Shown piece after piece: positions 18,331-27,356 of a DNA stretch of 64,000 nt. Location of the stretch: assembly GCA_015655215.1 (NCBI GenBank), contig JAATFL010000017.1, positions 57,147 to 121,146 on the forward strand. Reading direction: 5' to 3'. Under the pieces are notes generated by a model, which did no database searches, was not told the DNA's origin, and worked only from the letters and a program-made list of their open reading frames with translations. Source of the DNA: Coriobacteriia bacterium. GTDB lineage: Bacteria > Actinomycetota > Coriobacteriia > Coriobacteriales > RUG033. The position numbers were made by a program, and so were the translations under genes. Each line of letters starts with the position of its first letter. Position 1 is the first letter of the stretch.

Positions 18331-19797
18331 GTGGGGGATGACGGGATTGGGAAGAATGGCAAACGACATATGAAGGGCACTCGCCAGGGGATCATAGTCA
18401 TCCTTGGTCTTTTCACGTATTGGGCCTGGGTGTATCTTTCATTCAACACCACATCCTCTATGAACTGGAGTGCAAGCACCAACCCAACGTTGCTCTGGGT
18501 CCATCTTGCTTCGATGATTCTCGGCGTTCTCACCTACCTGCTCATGATAGGGTTCTCTCGGCGCACCTCCCTTCTCCTGGCTTCCCGCCGCCTGTTTGTT
18601 GGAGCCGGTTTCCTGATGGCACTCGGGACGGCGTTCTACGCCCTGCCTGTCTTTTCGGAATTATCGCTTCTGCAGGTTGTCGGCGGTGCACTCACTGGTA
18701 TCGTTTCGCCCTGGATAGTGATTTACTGGGGAACGCTGTGCAGCAAGCTCGAGCCCCACAGGATCGTGCTCTATACCGCACTTTCATTCCTTGCGGCCAA
18801 CATTGTCTACATCGGGGTTTCGTTTCTCCCCGGCCTGGTGGATGAGTGCTTGCTCGTCATATTGCCGATCGGGTCAGTACTCCTTTTCCCACGATCCATG
18901 AAGATCGAGTTCGGATCGGGCATGTTCATCAACGGAGGGTCCTCGCGCCCCTATCGCATATTTCCCGTGTCGAACCTCCCTTGGAACATCGGCATCGGGC
19001 TGTTCGTCGTGATGACCGTGTATGGAGGAGTGCGCGTGTTCCTCGGCATGCTCAATACACAGGGAGGTGCTGATTGGTGGGCCACCACGCTGGCGATTTG
19101 CGCGGTGACGCTTGTCTTCGTGCTCTGGGGGCTATTCTTCCAAGGTAAGGACGCAAGCTTGGGAACGGTCTATAAAGTCGCGCTACCTCTGTTGGCGACG
19201 ACGCTTCTGCTCATAGTGATCTTTGGACAGGAATTCGCATCGTATCTCTCGCTTCTTGCAACTGCCTGCAACGTTACCATCGAGATACTCACCTGGATGC
19301 TCTTGGCCGACCTAGCACGTACCACTAAGACGCCGGTGTTTCTGGTCTTTGCCGTGGGACGAATGGCTGTGCAGGGAGGGATGGCCGCAGGACAGCTGCT
19401 TGGCTGGTTCTTCTTGCCCTATATGGCCGCGTTCGCGATCGTTTCCATATTCGCCCTTATGCTGGTGATGGGTTTCATGTTCAAGGATGAGGATACCCTC
19501 ATGGTCTTCGAAGCACCTACTCGGCATGAACTTGAAAGTATCTCCGTCGGTTCGGGAGAGTCGGTCGAGGAGCATCTCAGGGCTATTGCAAACCACCAGG
19601 GACTCTCACCCCGTGAGACCGAGATATTCATCTATTGGGCGACAGGCCATGGGTCTAGGTACATCCAGGACAAGCTCGTCATCAGCTCGGCAACGGTCAA
19701 GACGCATGTGCGCCATATCTACGAGAAGTGCGATGTGCACTCTCGTGCAGAGATCATCAGTCTGCTTGAGGAGACGTCGGGTTCTCGGATAGGATGA
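18331..19797 (+). CDS. LuxR-family regulator with multi-pass membrane N-terminus
   Basis: 488 residues from GTG 18331, chosen because AGGAAGAGG precedes it by 6 bases; the TTG at 18292 has its purine box too close. About 12 hydrophobic segments fill the first 390 residues. The C-terminal LuxR helix-turn-helix includes LSPRETEIFIYWATGHGSRY and ATVKTHVRHIYEKCDVHSRA. It is divergent from the Tat flavin reductase at 17945, the usual arrangement for a dedicated regulator. Same architecture as the proteins at 838 and 23252, with a diverged membrane part, which suggests different ligands. Confidence 0.85.
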   Translation: MGDDGIGKNGKRHMKGTRQGIIVILGLFTYWAWVYLSFNTTSSMNWSASTNPTLLWVHLASMILGVLTYLLMIGFSRRTSLLLASRRLFVGAGFLMALGTAFYALPVFSELSLLQVVGGALTGIVSPWIVIYWGTLCSKLEPHRIVLYTALSFLAANIVYIGVSFLPGLVDECLLVILPIGSVLLFPRSMKIEFGSGMFINGGSSRPYRIFPVSNLPWNIGIGLFVVMTVYGGVRVFLGMLNTQGGADWWATTLAICAVTLVFVLWGLFFQGKDASLGTVYKVALPLLATTLLLIVIFGQEFASYLSLLATACNVTIEILTWMLLADLARTTKTPVFLVFAVGRMAVQGGMAAGQLLGWFFLPYMAAFAIVSIFALMLVMGFMFKDEDTLMVFEAPTRHELESISVGSGESVEEHLRAIANHQGLSPRETEIFIYWATGHGSRYIQDKLVISSATVKTHVRHIYEKCDVHSRAEIISLLEETSGSRIG

Positions 19798-19816
19798 CAG
19801 CGGCGGCGCTGGTGGG

Positions 19817-20176
19817 ATGTGGACGTGGGATGCGAGACACTCCGATGCGCTAAGGAGGCTGGGGCTTCTCCTGTGGGTCTCTGCAATCCTCCCGCGCTGC
19901 ATCTCCCGCAAGATCATACGTGCCGTCACGCCGATCCCCGCAATCGGGTACACCAATCTGGGCGTCATCGACGAGAACGGCGTCCGCCTCGACGGGCTTC
20001 TGGTCGATCGATGCTATATGACGGGCACTTACAAACCTGCCGATAGGTTTCAGCTCAGCGTCAGTACGTTTCGCGGGAGCTGCACCCTTTCGTGCAACAT
20101 GGCCGATGGGGCTAACCGTGTTTGGTTTGCCCGGAGGGTTCTCGCTGCGGTGAGAGACGACCTTCTCGGCCTATGA
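19817..20176 (+). pseudogene. C-terminal remnant of a condensation/acyltransferase-like gene
   Basis: 119 codons are open, but only the last 80 or so look like protein: IGYTNLGVIDENGV, then YMTGTYKPADRFQLSVSTF and GSCTLSCNMAD. This resembles the end of condensation-domain or alcohol-acetyltransferase-like proteins, which are normally above 400 residues. No N-terminal part with the HHxxxDG motif is present upstream, where the LuxR gene ends 20 bases earlier. It is best read as a truncated remnant. Confidence 0.4.
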
Positions 20177-20279
20177 CCAACGTGACGTCTCCTTGCGTCT
20201 TCGATCCTCGATTGCATCCAGATCGGCCATGCATGGTTCTGGTCGCCTCGGTGAACGTAGCTCGCTCACGTCTGCTCGT

Positions 20280-21032
20280 CTACGTCGTCGTCGCCGCGTT
20301 GGGGAATGCCGCCTGCTCGGCGGCGAGGTAGTCCTCTCGCTCGGGATGGCGCGCATCGAGGTTTATCGCGGAGAAGCGGGCGAGGACCGAGAGGGCACGC
20401 CTCCGTATCGCTGTGCATCGTGCATCGAGTGGCGCGGGCATCCGCTTCGCGACCTCATAGGCTGCATGGACCATCTCATAGAATGAATCGATGGTCTGCA
20501 TGTTCGTCTGGGTAGGTATCGGTGTGCTGGGGGGAATGACACGGGCCACCCACATCGCATAATTCTCCAAGAAGAGGTTCGTGATCCAAGCGTCCACCGC
20601 AGGATCGTCGACGAGGCTCGTCGACAACGCGAGATAGGCGGTGAGGTCCTCCGCGAGCGTGCTGGTAGCCGCCACCTCGCGACAAGTGTCCCAACGCCGG
20701 ATTCCCAACTCAAGGGGAGTGTTCGTCATCAAGGTGAACGCAGGGGCCACGGCTTCGAGAAGGGCAATCCTCTCATCGCCTTGCGCTTGGGCGACCAATG
20801 GCTTCCAGTATGCAAAGGCCTCTTCGACGTGTAGGGCCTCCGGAGTCGAGAATCTCCCGACGACCGCCCCTTTGATGAATCTTGCATACAGGTCATTTGG
20901 TGCATACCGCAGGATGTTATCTGCGTGATGGTCAGCCTGTCTCAGCTCTCCCTTGGCATAGGCTTCGGCCGTTTTCTCACCATACAGTTCGACGAGTTCC
21001 CGTTCAGCTTCGCTCAACGTGTCGTCTGACAT
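20280..21032 (-). CDS. Hypothetical protein with helical repeat character
   Basis: 250 residues, acidic, soluble, no signal peptide. The N-terminal half (AYAKGELRQADHHADNILRY, then ARFIKGAVVGRF) has the spacing of TPR-like helices. No family was recognised. Start at 21032 is supported by GGGAGGGAGACTTC just upstream. It lies downstream of the Tat flavin reductase at 21166 on the same strand, separated by a strong hairpin, so it might be a low-level read-through partner such as a chaperone; that is speculative. Confidence 0.55.
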   Translation of the reverse strand: MSDDTLSEAERELVELYGEKTAEAYAKGELRQADHHADNILRYAPNDLYARFIKGAVVGRFSTPEALHVEEAFAYWKPLVAQAQGDERIALLEAVAPAFTLMTNTPLELGIRRWDTCREVAATSTLAEDLTAYLALSTSLVDDPAVDAWITNLFLENYAMWVARVIPPSTPIPTQTNMQTIDSFYEMVHAAYEVAKRMPAPLDARCTAIRRRALSVLARFSAINLDARHPEREDYLAAEQAAFPNAATTT

Positions 21033-21065
21033 GAAGTCTCCCTCCCTTGTCGCGATGCTTCGAAA

Positions 21066-21105
21066 CGGGATGGAGGCCCATGGGTATGAATGGGCCTCCA
21101 TCCCG
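21066..21105 (-). terminator. Strong hairpin between flavin reductase and downstream hypothetical gene
   Basis: A perfect 15-bp stem (CGGGATGGAGGCCCA with its reverse complement) encloses a 10-base loop. Read on the minus strand it begins 60 bases after the reductase stop and is followed by TTTCG, a short T-run. It probably ends or attenuates the reductase transcript before the gene at 21032. Confidence 0.7.
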
Positions 21106-21165
21106 ATCAGTGTTGCAGACGGTATGGAATCGCGCGCTACGCTTGTGCGAGCGGGGAGTGCATCA

Positions 21166-23016
21166 TCACAGGGCCGCGCAACGCTTTCCCGCGACGCGTC
21201 CAGTCGTCATGGCGTTACCCATGTTGTTGCCGGCTGAGGGGCAGTTATACGCATTGCCATACCGCTGTCCCATGCAGTTGCCCGCTGCGTACAGACCCGA
21301 TATCGCCTCGGATCGATCCATGTTGAGAACGCGCATGTCGCCGTCCACGATGAGCCCGGTGATGGTGTTCAACCCGCAGTTGTAGAGTTTCGACGTTGAT
21401 TGGAGGGATATGTAGAACGGAGCCGTCTGGACGGGGACCATCAGGTTGGGGTTCTTGCAGTAATCCGTATCGTCCTGGACGGCACACAGCTCGTTGTAGC
21501 GTTTGACCGATGCGAGCGCGGCGGTTTGGGCGGTACCGGTGATGCCGGCGTTGGTGAGGGCCTCGGCCACCGTGCTACCCACGTAGACCGTCGACTTCAT
21601 CTTCAGGGCCGTGCTGGCGATCTCAAGCCCCGTCACATCCCCTGAACCCTTCGACACGTCGAGGGCAGCCATGTCGCTCTTGAAAATCTCCATGCCTTCG
21701 GCAAAGCCCCAGTTTGGTGCACCGTGGTCGAGACCGGCACCCTGGATGGACTGCATGTAGTTGGAATCCATGATCGCGAAGTTCGCCGAGGACTCGAGGT
21801 CAGCCATGGGCTGGTGAAGTGCCTGGACAAGTGCGAGCCCCGCCATCGCCTCGTTCATATAGCGGTTGCCTTGGCTGTTGAGCCACAGGCACGGGGTAGT
21901 GCCCCAGGGGCCGAAGGAGAGACTGGGGGTGTTCACGGCGATAGGACGGGGATGCGTCTCTATCATGCCGCCCGCCCAGCATCCCAGCTTCTGACCGGCG
22001 CCGACGCAATCGGTCATGCCGGTGACGTTCTCGCGAGGGGACCCAACGCGCTCGGCATACTCGGCAACCTCGCTGCAGAGTTCCCAGATCATGTCAGCAT
22101 TGGCACCAAAGTCCCCGGTCGAGAGGATGACGCCCTTGTTCGCCTCGAATTTGACGTACGTACCATCGGCGGCCTTGGAGATGACGCCCGTCACCGCCCC
22201 GCCGGCATCCTGAGTGAGCACCTGTGCATCCTGCTCGCAATACCACGTGGCACCCAGCCCCTCTGCGGCATCACGGGCATAGGTCTCGATCTCGGTGAGG
22301 CGGGTGACTGCGGTAAGCCCCGCCTTGCCCACCGGGTTGGCGTTCTGCGTCCCGATGGTCTGCAGGGTCGAGGCCCACATATAGTACCCCTCCGACTCGA
22401 CGGGATAGTAGGAGCCGTTCGGCTTGTCGTAGCCAATCTGCACGATGCACTGGCCCCCCTCGTAATCGAAGAGGTTCGAGGTGCTTGGGGTGATGGAGAC
22501 GAGATTATCCATCATCTCGCCGGAGTTGTAGACGAACGTGTGGATGACGTCGGTATCGCAGCGGCCGTTCGCGCGGCGGACATACTCGTTCACGATATCC
22601 TCGAGGTTGTACGGTCCGAACCCCCATTTTTGCAGCTGTGCCGAGTTGTACGAGCAGATATCGTCGCCTCGATACGTGATGCTGCCATCGGCGTGCTTCT
22701 CGATCACGGCGACCGTCGCCCCCGCCTGGGCAGCGGCGAGTGCGGCCTGCGTGCCGGCATGCCCCCCTCCTACGACCACGACGTCCACCGTGTGGGTGCT
22801 CGCGATGTCGGAGCTCGCGATCGAGGGTGCGGTACCCAGCCAATCCTCATCGCACATATACCCCGTGGGCCTGGCGGAAGTCGTGGTGCTTGAAGACGAG
22901 TCCGTGCTCGAGGTGCTCGATGAGCATCCGACGAGCCCGGTGGCAGCCGCTGCGCTTGCGGCGAGCGCTGCCCCCTTTAGAAACGAGCGACGATTCATCC
23001 CAGTACCGATTCCCAT
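21166..23016 (-). CDS. Tat-exported FAD-dependent reductase, putative lipoprotein
   Basis: 616 residues. Twin-arginine signal MNRRSFLKGAA (RR at 9-10), lipobox LVGC (C31), and a long Ser/Thr linker typical of an exported lipid-anchored protein. FAD motif GGGHAG at 83-88; C-terminal GLYAAGNCMGQRYGNAYN. The active-site HHTMGG of classical fumarate reductases is missing (STSKLYNCGLNT lies there). AAGGAG sits 8 bases before ATG 23016. It is divergent from the LuxR gene at 23252, with an inverted repeat between them. Likely a respiratory reductase for an unidentified organic acceptor. Confidence 0.87.
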   Translation of the reverse strand: MGIGTGMNRRSFLKGAALAASAAAATGLVGCSSSTSSTDSSSSTTTSARPTGYMCDEDWLGTAPSIASSDIASTHTVDVVVVGGGHAGTQAALAAAQAGATVAVIEKHADGSITYRGDDICSYNSAQLQKWGFGPYNLEDIVNEYVRRANGRCDTDVIHTFVYNSGEMMDNLVSITPSTSNLFDYEGGQCIVQIGYDKPNGSYYPVESEGYYMWASTLQTIGTQNANPVGKAGLTAVTRLTEIETYARDAAEGLGATWYCEQDAQVLTQDAGGAVTGVISKAADGTYVKFEANKGVILSTGDFGANADMIWELCSEVAEYAERVGSPRENVTGMTDCVGAGQKLGCWAGGMIETHPRPIAVNTPSLSFGPWGTTPCLWLNSQGNRYMNEAMAGLALVQALHQPMADLESSANFAIMDSNYMQSIQGAGLDHGAPNWGFAEGMEIFKSDMAALDVSKGSGDVTGLEIASTALKMKSTVYVGSTVAEALTNAGITGTAQTAALASVKRYNELCAVQDDTDYCKNPNLMVPVQTAPFYISLQSTSKLYNCGLNTITGLIVDGDMRVLNMDRSEAISGLYAAGNCMGQRYGNAYNCPSAGNNMGNAMTTGRVAGKRCAAL

Positions 23017-23155
23017 GTCTCTTCTCCTTACGTCGGTTTCCGTACCCCATATGGCGATGGATTGGATTTACCAGGTGGGGTCATGCAAGCGACTTTATGG
23101 AGAAACGAGAGCCTTGTACATCACCAGAGTGCGGTATTCTCTTCTCTCAATGGAA

Positions 23156-23181
23156 AATCCCCCTCAACATAATGGGGGATT
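23156..23181. promoter_or_regulatory. Inverted repeat in divergent reductase/LuxR intergenic region
   Basis: AATCCCCC and GGGGGATT are exact reverse complements with a 10-base AT-rich spacer (TCAACATAAT). The repeat sits 140 bases from the reductase start and 71 bases from the LuxR start, a good place for an operator shared by both promoters. It could also fold as RNA, but no gene ends nearby. Confidence 0.5.
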
Positions 23182-23251
23182 CGTCTTGTCATGTACGTCC
23201 GGTCCATAGTCGGGGAGTTCAACATGCTCCTGATACCGAATTGGGGATGAT

Positions 23252-24685
23252 GTGGTCAAGGATGCAAGGGAAGTGGGGAGCACGGGTATCCGGAGGGGCT
23301 CCACGCGGTTCGACCCTCGTCTTTGGGGTCTTGCTGCGATGTTGGCGACTCTGATGATCTCGTCTTCGACCATTACGCCGTTTCAGAGGCTGTCCTATAG
23401 CGGGACCTTCATCGGGGACTTCGCGGCCTGGTCACTTGCCGCCGGCCTTGCGACAAGTATCGTCTTCATCGCCTGGAACTCCAGTCTGAGCCTGCTGCAG
23501 CACAGGAGGTTCGTTCTTGGAGGTTTGCTCACGGAGGTAGCTGGCATGGTCGTCTTCCTCTTGTTGGCCTACGGTCGCATCGCATCTTCGCTGGCACCCG
23601 TTGTTCTCGGTGGCATCGCCACGGGGGTCGGCTCCTTCTTCACGTGTCTTATCTGGTTGAACCTCTACGCGCGCCTCGACCTCAAGAGCGCCTTGCTCAA
23701 TGTGGCCATCTCGATGAGCCTGTGTGCGGTCATAAACTGGTTGTTGGACACCATGGACCTTGCATGGTGCGCACCGGTCTTTGGGGTTCTGGTCGTGGTC
23801 AGTCTGGCGATTCCCCTCGGTTGTGGGGCGCTTGAGTTCGACGGCCGTGATGAGCCGTCGTTTGAGGGGACCTGGCCCATCTTCAAGAATATGGGAAGCG
23901 TGGCGTTCTCGCCGCTTCTTGGACTTCTGATATATGCATTCGTCATGGGCGCATGGCGCAATGAGATCGTCCTGTCCTATTCGGTGCAATGCGCCGGATT
24001 CCTCGTCGCAGGTGGCTGCATCGTGCCCTTCTTCTTCCTTCGCTTCGATCGACCCATGCTTCCCTTCATCTACCAGGTCTTCCTTCCCTGCGTCGCCATC
24101 GTCGCCTTGTGCGTGAGTTACCTTCAGGGGCTCGAATCGTTTGGCATGTGGACAACCATGGGGATCTTCATCCTCTACGGCATCGTGGGTATCCTCTCAC
24201 TTGCGGCCATAGCCGCCATCGCGCACGCCGCCGAGTTCTCCGTCGGTTTCATCACCTCCCTGTCGTACGGCCTTTTCGTCGGGATCTCGCTGTTGGGGCT
24301 TGCCTGCGTGAATCTCATCCCATGGATCGCCAACAACACCATGACCGTTCTCGTGGTGGTCTCGGTCCTCTACTTCGCCTATCTCGCCGTCTCGCCCAAC
24401 CTCATCGCATGGCTCTCGGTTGAGGGCAAGGACGCCACGGAGAACCTTCCTGCCCCCGAGAAGAGCTTGGCGGAGCGAAGCGATGAGGTGGCCGGTTCCT
24501 ATAGCCTCTCCCCTCGTGAGACCGAGATACTGCGCTATCTGGGGCGGGGGCACACATCGCGGTTCATCGCCGACACCTTGCTGATCTCCGATAACACCGC
24601 CCGAACGCATATCAAGAACATCTACCGCAAGTTGGGTGTCACCTCGAGGGAGGGATTGTACCAACTCATCGATTCCAACACCTGA
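23252..24685 (+). CDS. LuxR-family regulator with multi-pass membrane N-terminus
   Basis: 477 residues from GTG 23252, preceded by TTGGGGA. About 12 membrane segments, then a C-terminal LuxR helix-turn-helix (YSLSPRETEILRYLGRGHTS and NTARTHIKNIYRKLGVTSRE). Divergent from the Tat flavin reductase at 23016. Third member of the same regulator family in this window; probably activates its own reductase in response to the substrate, by analogy with related pairs in Eggerthellaceae. Confidence 0.85.
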   Translation: MVKDAREVGSTGIRRGSTRFDPRLWGLAAMLATLMISSSTITPFQRLSYSGTFIGDFAAWSLAAGLATSIVFIAWNSSLSLLQHRRFVLGGLLTEVAGMVVFLLLAYGRIASSLAPVVLGGIATGVGSFFTCLIWLNLYARLDLKSALLNVAISMSLCAVINWLLDTMDLAWCAPVFGVLVVVSLAIPLGCGALEFDGRDEPSFEGTWPIFKNMGSVAFSPLLGLLIYAFVMGAWRNEIVLSYSVQCAGFLVAGGCIVPFFFLRFDRPMLPFIYQVFLPCVAIVALCVSYLQGLESFGMWTTMGIFILYGIVGILSLAAIAAIAHAAEFSVGFITSLSYGLFVGISLLGLACVNLIPWIANNTMTVLVVVSVLYFAYLAVSPNLIAWLSVEGKDATENLPAPEKSLAERSDEVAGSYSLSPRETEILRYLGRGHTSRFIADTLLISDNTARTHIKNIYRKLGVTSREGLYQLIDSNT

Positions 24686-24787
24686 GCGTTCCACGTGCAC
24701 GCGTTGGCTTGCCACGTTCCAGACCGACCGCAGGACACCGAGGGGAATTGTCGGGAGTCTCGGGTATGCCATGTGGGCGCCCGGCTT

Positions 24788-24793
24788 TATAAT
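24788..24793 (+). promoter_or_regulatory. Candidate -10 box for TIM-barrel/cob operon
   Basis: A perfect TATAAT lies 43 bases before the TIM-barrel start at 24836. The hexamer at 17-base spacing (TATGCC) is not a -35 consensus, so an activator may be needed. I found no convincing cobalamin riboswitch around it. Confidence 0.4.
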
Positions 24794-24835
24794 GCCGATG
24801 GCTTTGCAGTCCCATATCTCGCAGATGGGAACCTG

Positions 24836-25624
24836 ATGCTTCCAGATACGTATGACCTTACCGATAGACTCTACATCTCAACCATTGCGGATGACTGCGA
24901 TGCCCTTGCCCGTGCATACGGCATCGGTTTGGAGATTGCTGATTTTTGCACCGCCGCGAACATGGACCGGTTCGCCCAGACCGGACCAGCCGTGCGTGCC
25001 AAGATGCAAGGCGTTCGGCGCTTCAGTTTCCATATGCCATTCAACGAGCTTTCCCCGGCGGCCATCGACCCCCTCGTACGCGATTTGACGAGGAGACGCT
25101 ATGAACAGGCGCTGTCGCTTGCCACGACTTGGGGCATCAAACGTCTTATCGTCCACACCGGGTTCATCCCCATCATCTATTATCCTCAATGGTATCTCAA
25201 TCAGGCGACGGCGTTTTGGCGGGACTTCCTTGCAGACAAGCCCGCCGACATCCTCATATGCATGGAGAACGTCATGGAAGACGCCCCGGATATGATCTGC
25301 GAGCTGGTGGAGAGGGTCGCCGACCCACGTCTGCGTATCTGCCTTGATGTCGGTCATGCGAACACGCGCGTCTCGAACGTGCCATGGAGGGAGTGGATTG
25401 ACGCGACGCAACCGTACCTCGCCCATCTCCATATCCACAACAACGATGGTGACAACGACCTCCACGATTCCCTTGACGCAGGTGTGCTCCCGATGCGCGA
25501 ACTGCTCAGGGTTTCCATCGACGCCTGCCCCGAAGCTCGATTCACCATAGAGACCGCCCATGCGCAGGGATCGATGCTCTGGCTTGAGGAGGAGGGCTTT
25601 CTTCCGTCGGGCATCCCCACGTGA
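24836..25624 (+). CDS. Sugar phosphate isomerase/epimerase-like TIM-barrel protein
   Basis: 262 residues of the xylose isomerase-like TIM-barrel superfamily. Likely metal-binding positions are seen in ICMENVMED, LDVGHANTR, AHLHIHNNDG and FTIETAHA, spread along the barrel strands as in endonuclease IV or IolE relatives. Start at ATG 24836 is chosen because earlier residues are non-conserved and a TATAAT lies 43 bases upstream; the ribosome site is weak (GGGA). It is followed by cobT after about 100 bases with a small hairpin between, and may be in the cobamide operon. Its reaction is unknown. Confidence 0.7.
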   Translation: MLPDTYDLTDRLYISTIADDCDALARAYGIGLEIADFCTAANMDRFAQTGPAVRAKMQGVRRFSFHMPFNELSPAAIDPLVRDLTRRRYEQALSLATTWGIKRLIVHTGFIPIIYYPQWYLNQATAFWRDFLADKPADILICMENVMEDAPDMICELVERVADPRLRICLDVGHANTRVSNVPWREWIDATQPYLAHLHIHNNDGDNDLHDSLDAGVLPMRELLRVSIDACPEARFTIETAHAQGSMLWLEEEGFLPSGIPT

Positions 25625-25652
25625 CCTCTCCCGCACCCACTGGGCAACGGCG

Positions 25653-25672
25653 CCGGTAGAGCATGCTACCGG
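25653..25672 (+). terminator. Small hairpin between TIM-barrel gene and cobT
   Basis: CCGGTAG and CTACCGG form a perfect 7-bp stem with a 6-base loop. There is no T-tract, so it may be a weak terminator or a processing site rather than a true operon boundary. Confidence 0.35.
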
Positions 25673-25723
25673 ACCGTCCATGGCCCCTGTCCACCCATCG
25701 ACCCTGTTAGGAGAATGAGGCAC

Positions 25724-26779
25724 ATGTTGGACATCGTCAGTGAGATCGAACCAGCCGACCATGATGCGTACCAAGCTTGTATGGACCGCTTCAACAACGT
25801 TGCGAAACCCATCGGATCTCTCGGTCAGCTTGAGCCGGAGCTCGCACGCATCGCTGCCATGCAGCGTACACCTCGCATGGACATCTCGAAGAAATGCCTG
25901 ATGCTCTACTGCGCCGACAACGGTGTAGTCGCACAAGGGGTTGCCCAGAGCGGGCAGGAGGTCACCACTGCGATCGCGCAGAGCGTGCATCGGCATGCGT
26001 CGAGCGTATGCGTCATGGCGGATTGCGTGTCGGCGGATGTCTTTCTCGTCGATGTGGGTATGGTCGATACCGTCGAGGGCGTCGAGACGTGCAAGACCAT
26101 GTGCGGCACGAGGGATATGACGACGGGTCCTGCGATGGGGTACGACGATGCGGTCCATGCGATTGGCGTGGGTATCGATTGCGTGCGTCGGCGTGTTGCC
26201 GAGGGCTACAACCTCATTGCGACCGGCGAGGCTGGCATCGGCAACACTACGAGCACGGCGGCGGTGGCGAGCGTCCTGCTCGGCTGTGACCCTCACGTGC
26301 TCACGGGGAAGGGGTCGGGTCTATCCGACGAGGGTCTCGTTCGGAAGATCGCCGCGATCGAGACCGCGATCGCTTTGAACGAACCCGACGCCGATGACCC
26401 CATCGACGTGCTCGCCAAGGTGGGGGGGTTCGATATCGCCGCCATCTGTGGGACGTTCCTCGGTGCTGCCGCATGCCACGTTCCCGTGCTGATCGATGGT
26501 GTGATCTCGAGCGTCGCCGCGTTGGCGGCATGTAGGTTGGCGCCGCTTGTCCATGACTACCTGGTCCCCTCCCACATGAGCGCCGAGCCTGCCGCCAAGA
26601 TGATCGCCGAGGAACTCTCGTTGCATCCCGTCATCGAAGCTGGCATGCACCTGGGGGAGGGGTGCGGAGCCATCGCCATGATGCCCTTGCTCGACATGTC
26701 CTATGCGGTTTACGCTCACGCAGCCAACTTCAACGACATATCCGTCGAGGCATATGATAGGGACATTGCATGTATCTAG
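25724..26779 (+). CDS. cobT: Nicotinate-nucleotide--dimethylbenzimidazole phosphoribosyltransferase
   Basis: 351 residues. CobT makes the alpha-ribazole phosphate used as the lower ligand of cobamides. Family motifs: KPIGSLGQLE near the N-terminus, YCADNGVVAQGVAQSG, GEAGIGNTTSTAA, GTFLGAAACHVPVLIDG, and HLGEGCGA with the catalytic Glu. ATG 25724 is preferred over 25715 because AGGAG is 10 bases away rather than 1. The 3' end overlaps cobU by 10 bases, so translation is probably coupled. It forms the first recognisable step of a lower-ligand attachment cluster. Confidence 0.92.
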   Translation: MLDIVSEIEPADHDAYQACMDRFNNVAKPIGSLGQLEPELARIAAMQRTPRMDISKKCLMLYCADNGVVAQGVAQSGQEVTTAIAQSVHRHASSVCVMADCVSADVFLVDVGMVDTVEGVETCKTMCGTRDMTTGPAMGYDDAVHAIGVGIDCVRRRVAEGYNLIATGEAGIGNTTSTAAVASVLLGCDPHVLTGKGSGLSDEGLVRKIAAIETAIALNEPDADDPIDVLAKVGGFDIAAICGTFLGAAACHVPVLIDGVISSVAALAACRLAPLVHDYLVPSHMSAEPAAKMIAEELSLHPVIEAGMHLGEGCGAIAMMPLLDMSYAVYAHAANFNDISVEAYDRDIACI

Positions 26780-27351
26780 TCATTGGGCCCAACAGCTCGG
26801 GAAAAAGCGCGTTTGCCGAGAGGCTCGCCGTTCAGCTCAACGGTGCTGTCGATGAGGCTTTCGGGGAATCATGCAAAGGGGACGTGCATTATGTCGCCAC
26901 GTTGATTCCCTTCGACGAGAGAGATGTGCTCCGTGTCGAGAAGCATATCGCACAACGGGCGGGGATGGGATTCATAACCCACGAGGATCCCCTGCTCGCA
27001 CGCGGATCCAGGGAGATGTCACCACACGATACGGTCCTGCTCGAGGATGTCTCGAACCTCGCGGCCAACTGCTTCTTCGAGGAGGATGGTCCCGTGGCCG
27101 GACTGGTGGGGGAGAGCGTCGAACAGGTACTCTCGCGCGTCGCGGACCTGAACCGGTCCGTCGCCCATCTGGTGACCGTCGCCATCGGCGACGTGGGTGT
27201 CGAGGATGGATACGATGCACCTACGCGCACCTACATCGAGGTCCTGTCGGTGTTGAACGCGGCACTCGTCGAGACGGCCGACACGGTCGTGCGCGTCCAT
27301 GACGGTGTCCCGACGCTCCTCAAGGGCTCGCTCCCACGGACGGAGAGGTAA
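26770..27351 (+). CDS. cobU: Adenosylcobinamide kinase / adenosylcobinamide-phosphate guanylyltransferase
   Basis: 193 residues. P-loop GPNSSGKS at 6-13 where the family usually has GGxxSGKS, then YVATLIPFDERDVLRVEKHI in place of the classic D-x-E-M-x2-R-I-x2-H region, and FITHEDPL. CobU phosphorylates adenosylcobinamide and transfers GMP to it, giving adenosylcobinamide-GDP for CobS. It is placed between cobT and cobS, which strengthens the call. The motif deviations are mild, but the bifunctionality is inferred only. Confidence 0.85.
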   Translation: MYLVIGPNSSGKSAFAERLAVQLNGAVDEAFGESCKGDVHYVATLIPFDERDVLRVEKHIAQRAGMGFITHEDPLLARGSREMSPHDTVLLEDVSNLAANCFFEEDGPVAGLVGESVEQVLSRVADLNRSVAHLVTVAIGDVGVEDGYDAPTRTYIEVLSVLNAALVETADTVVRVHDGVPTLLKGSLPRTER

Positions 27352-27356
27352 GGTTC

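Noticed and set aside
24686..24835. Cobalamin riboswitch before the TIM-barrel/cob cluster
   Set aside because: GTCGGGAGTCTCGGGTATGCC loosely resembles a B12 box, but the conserved core before it is missing and the spacing is too short.
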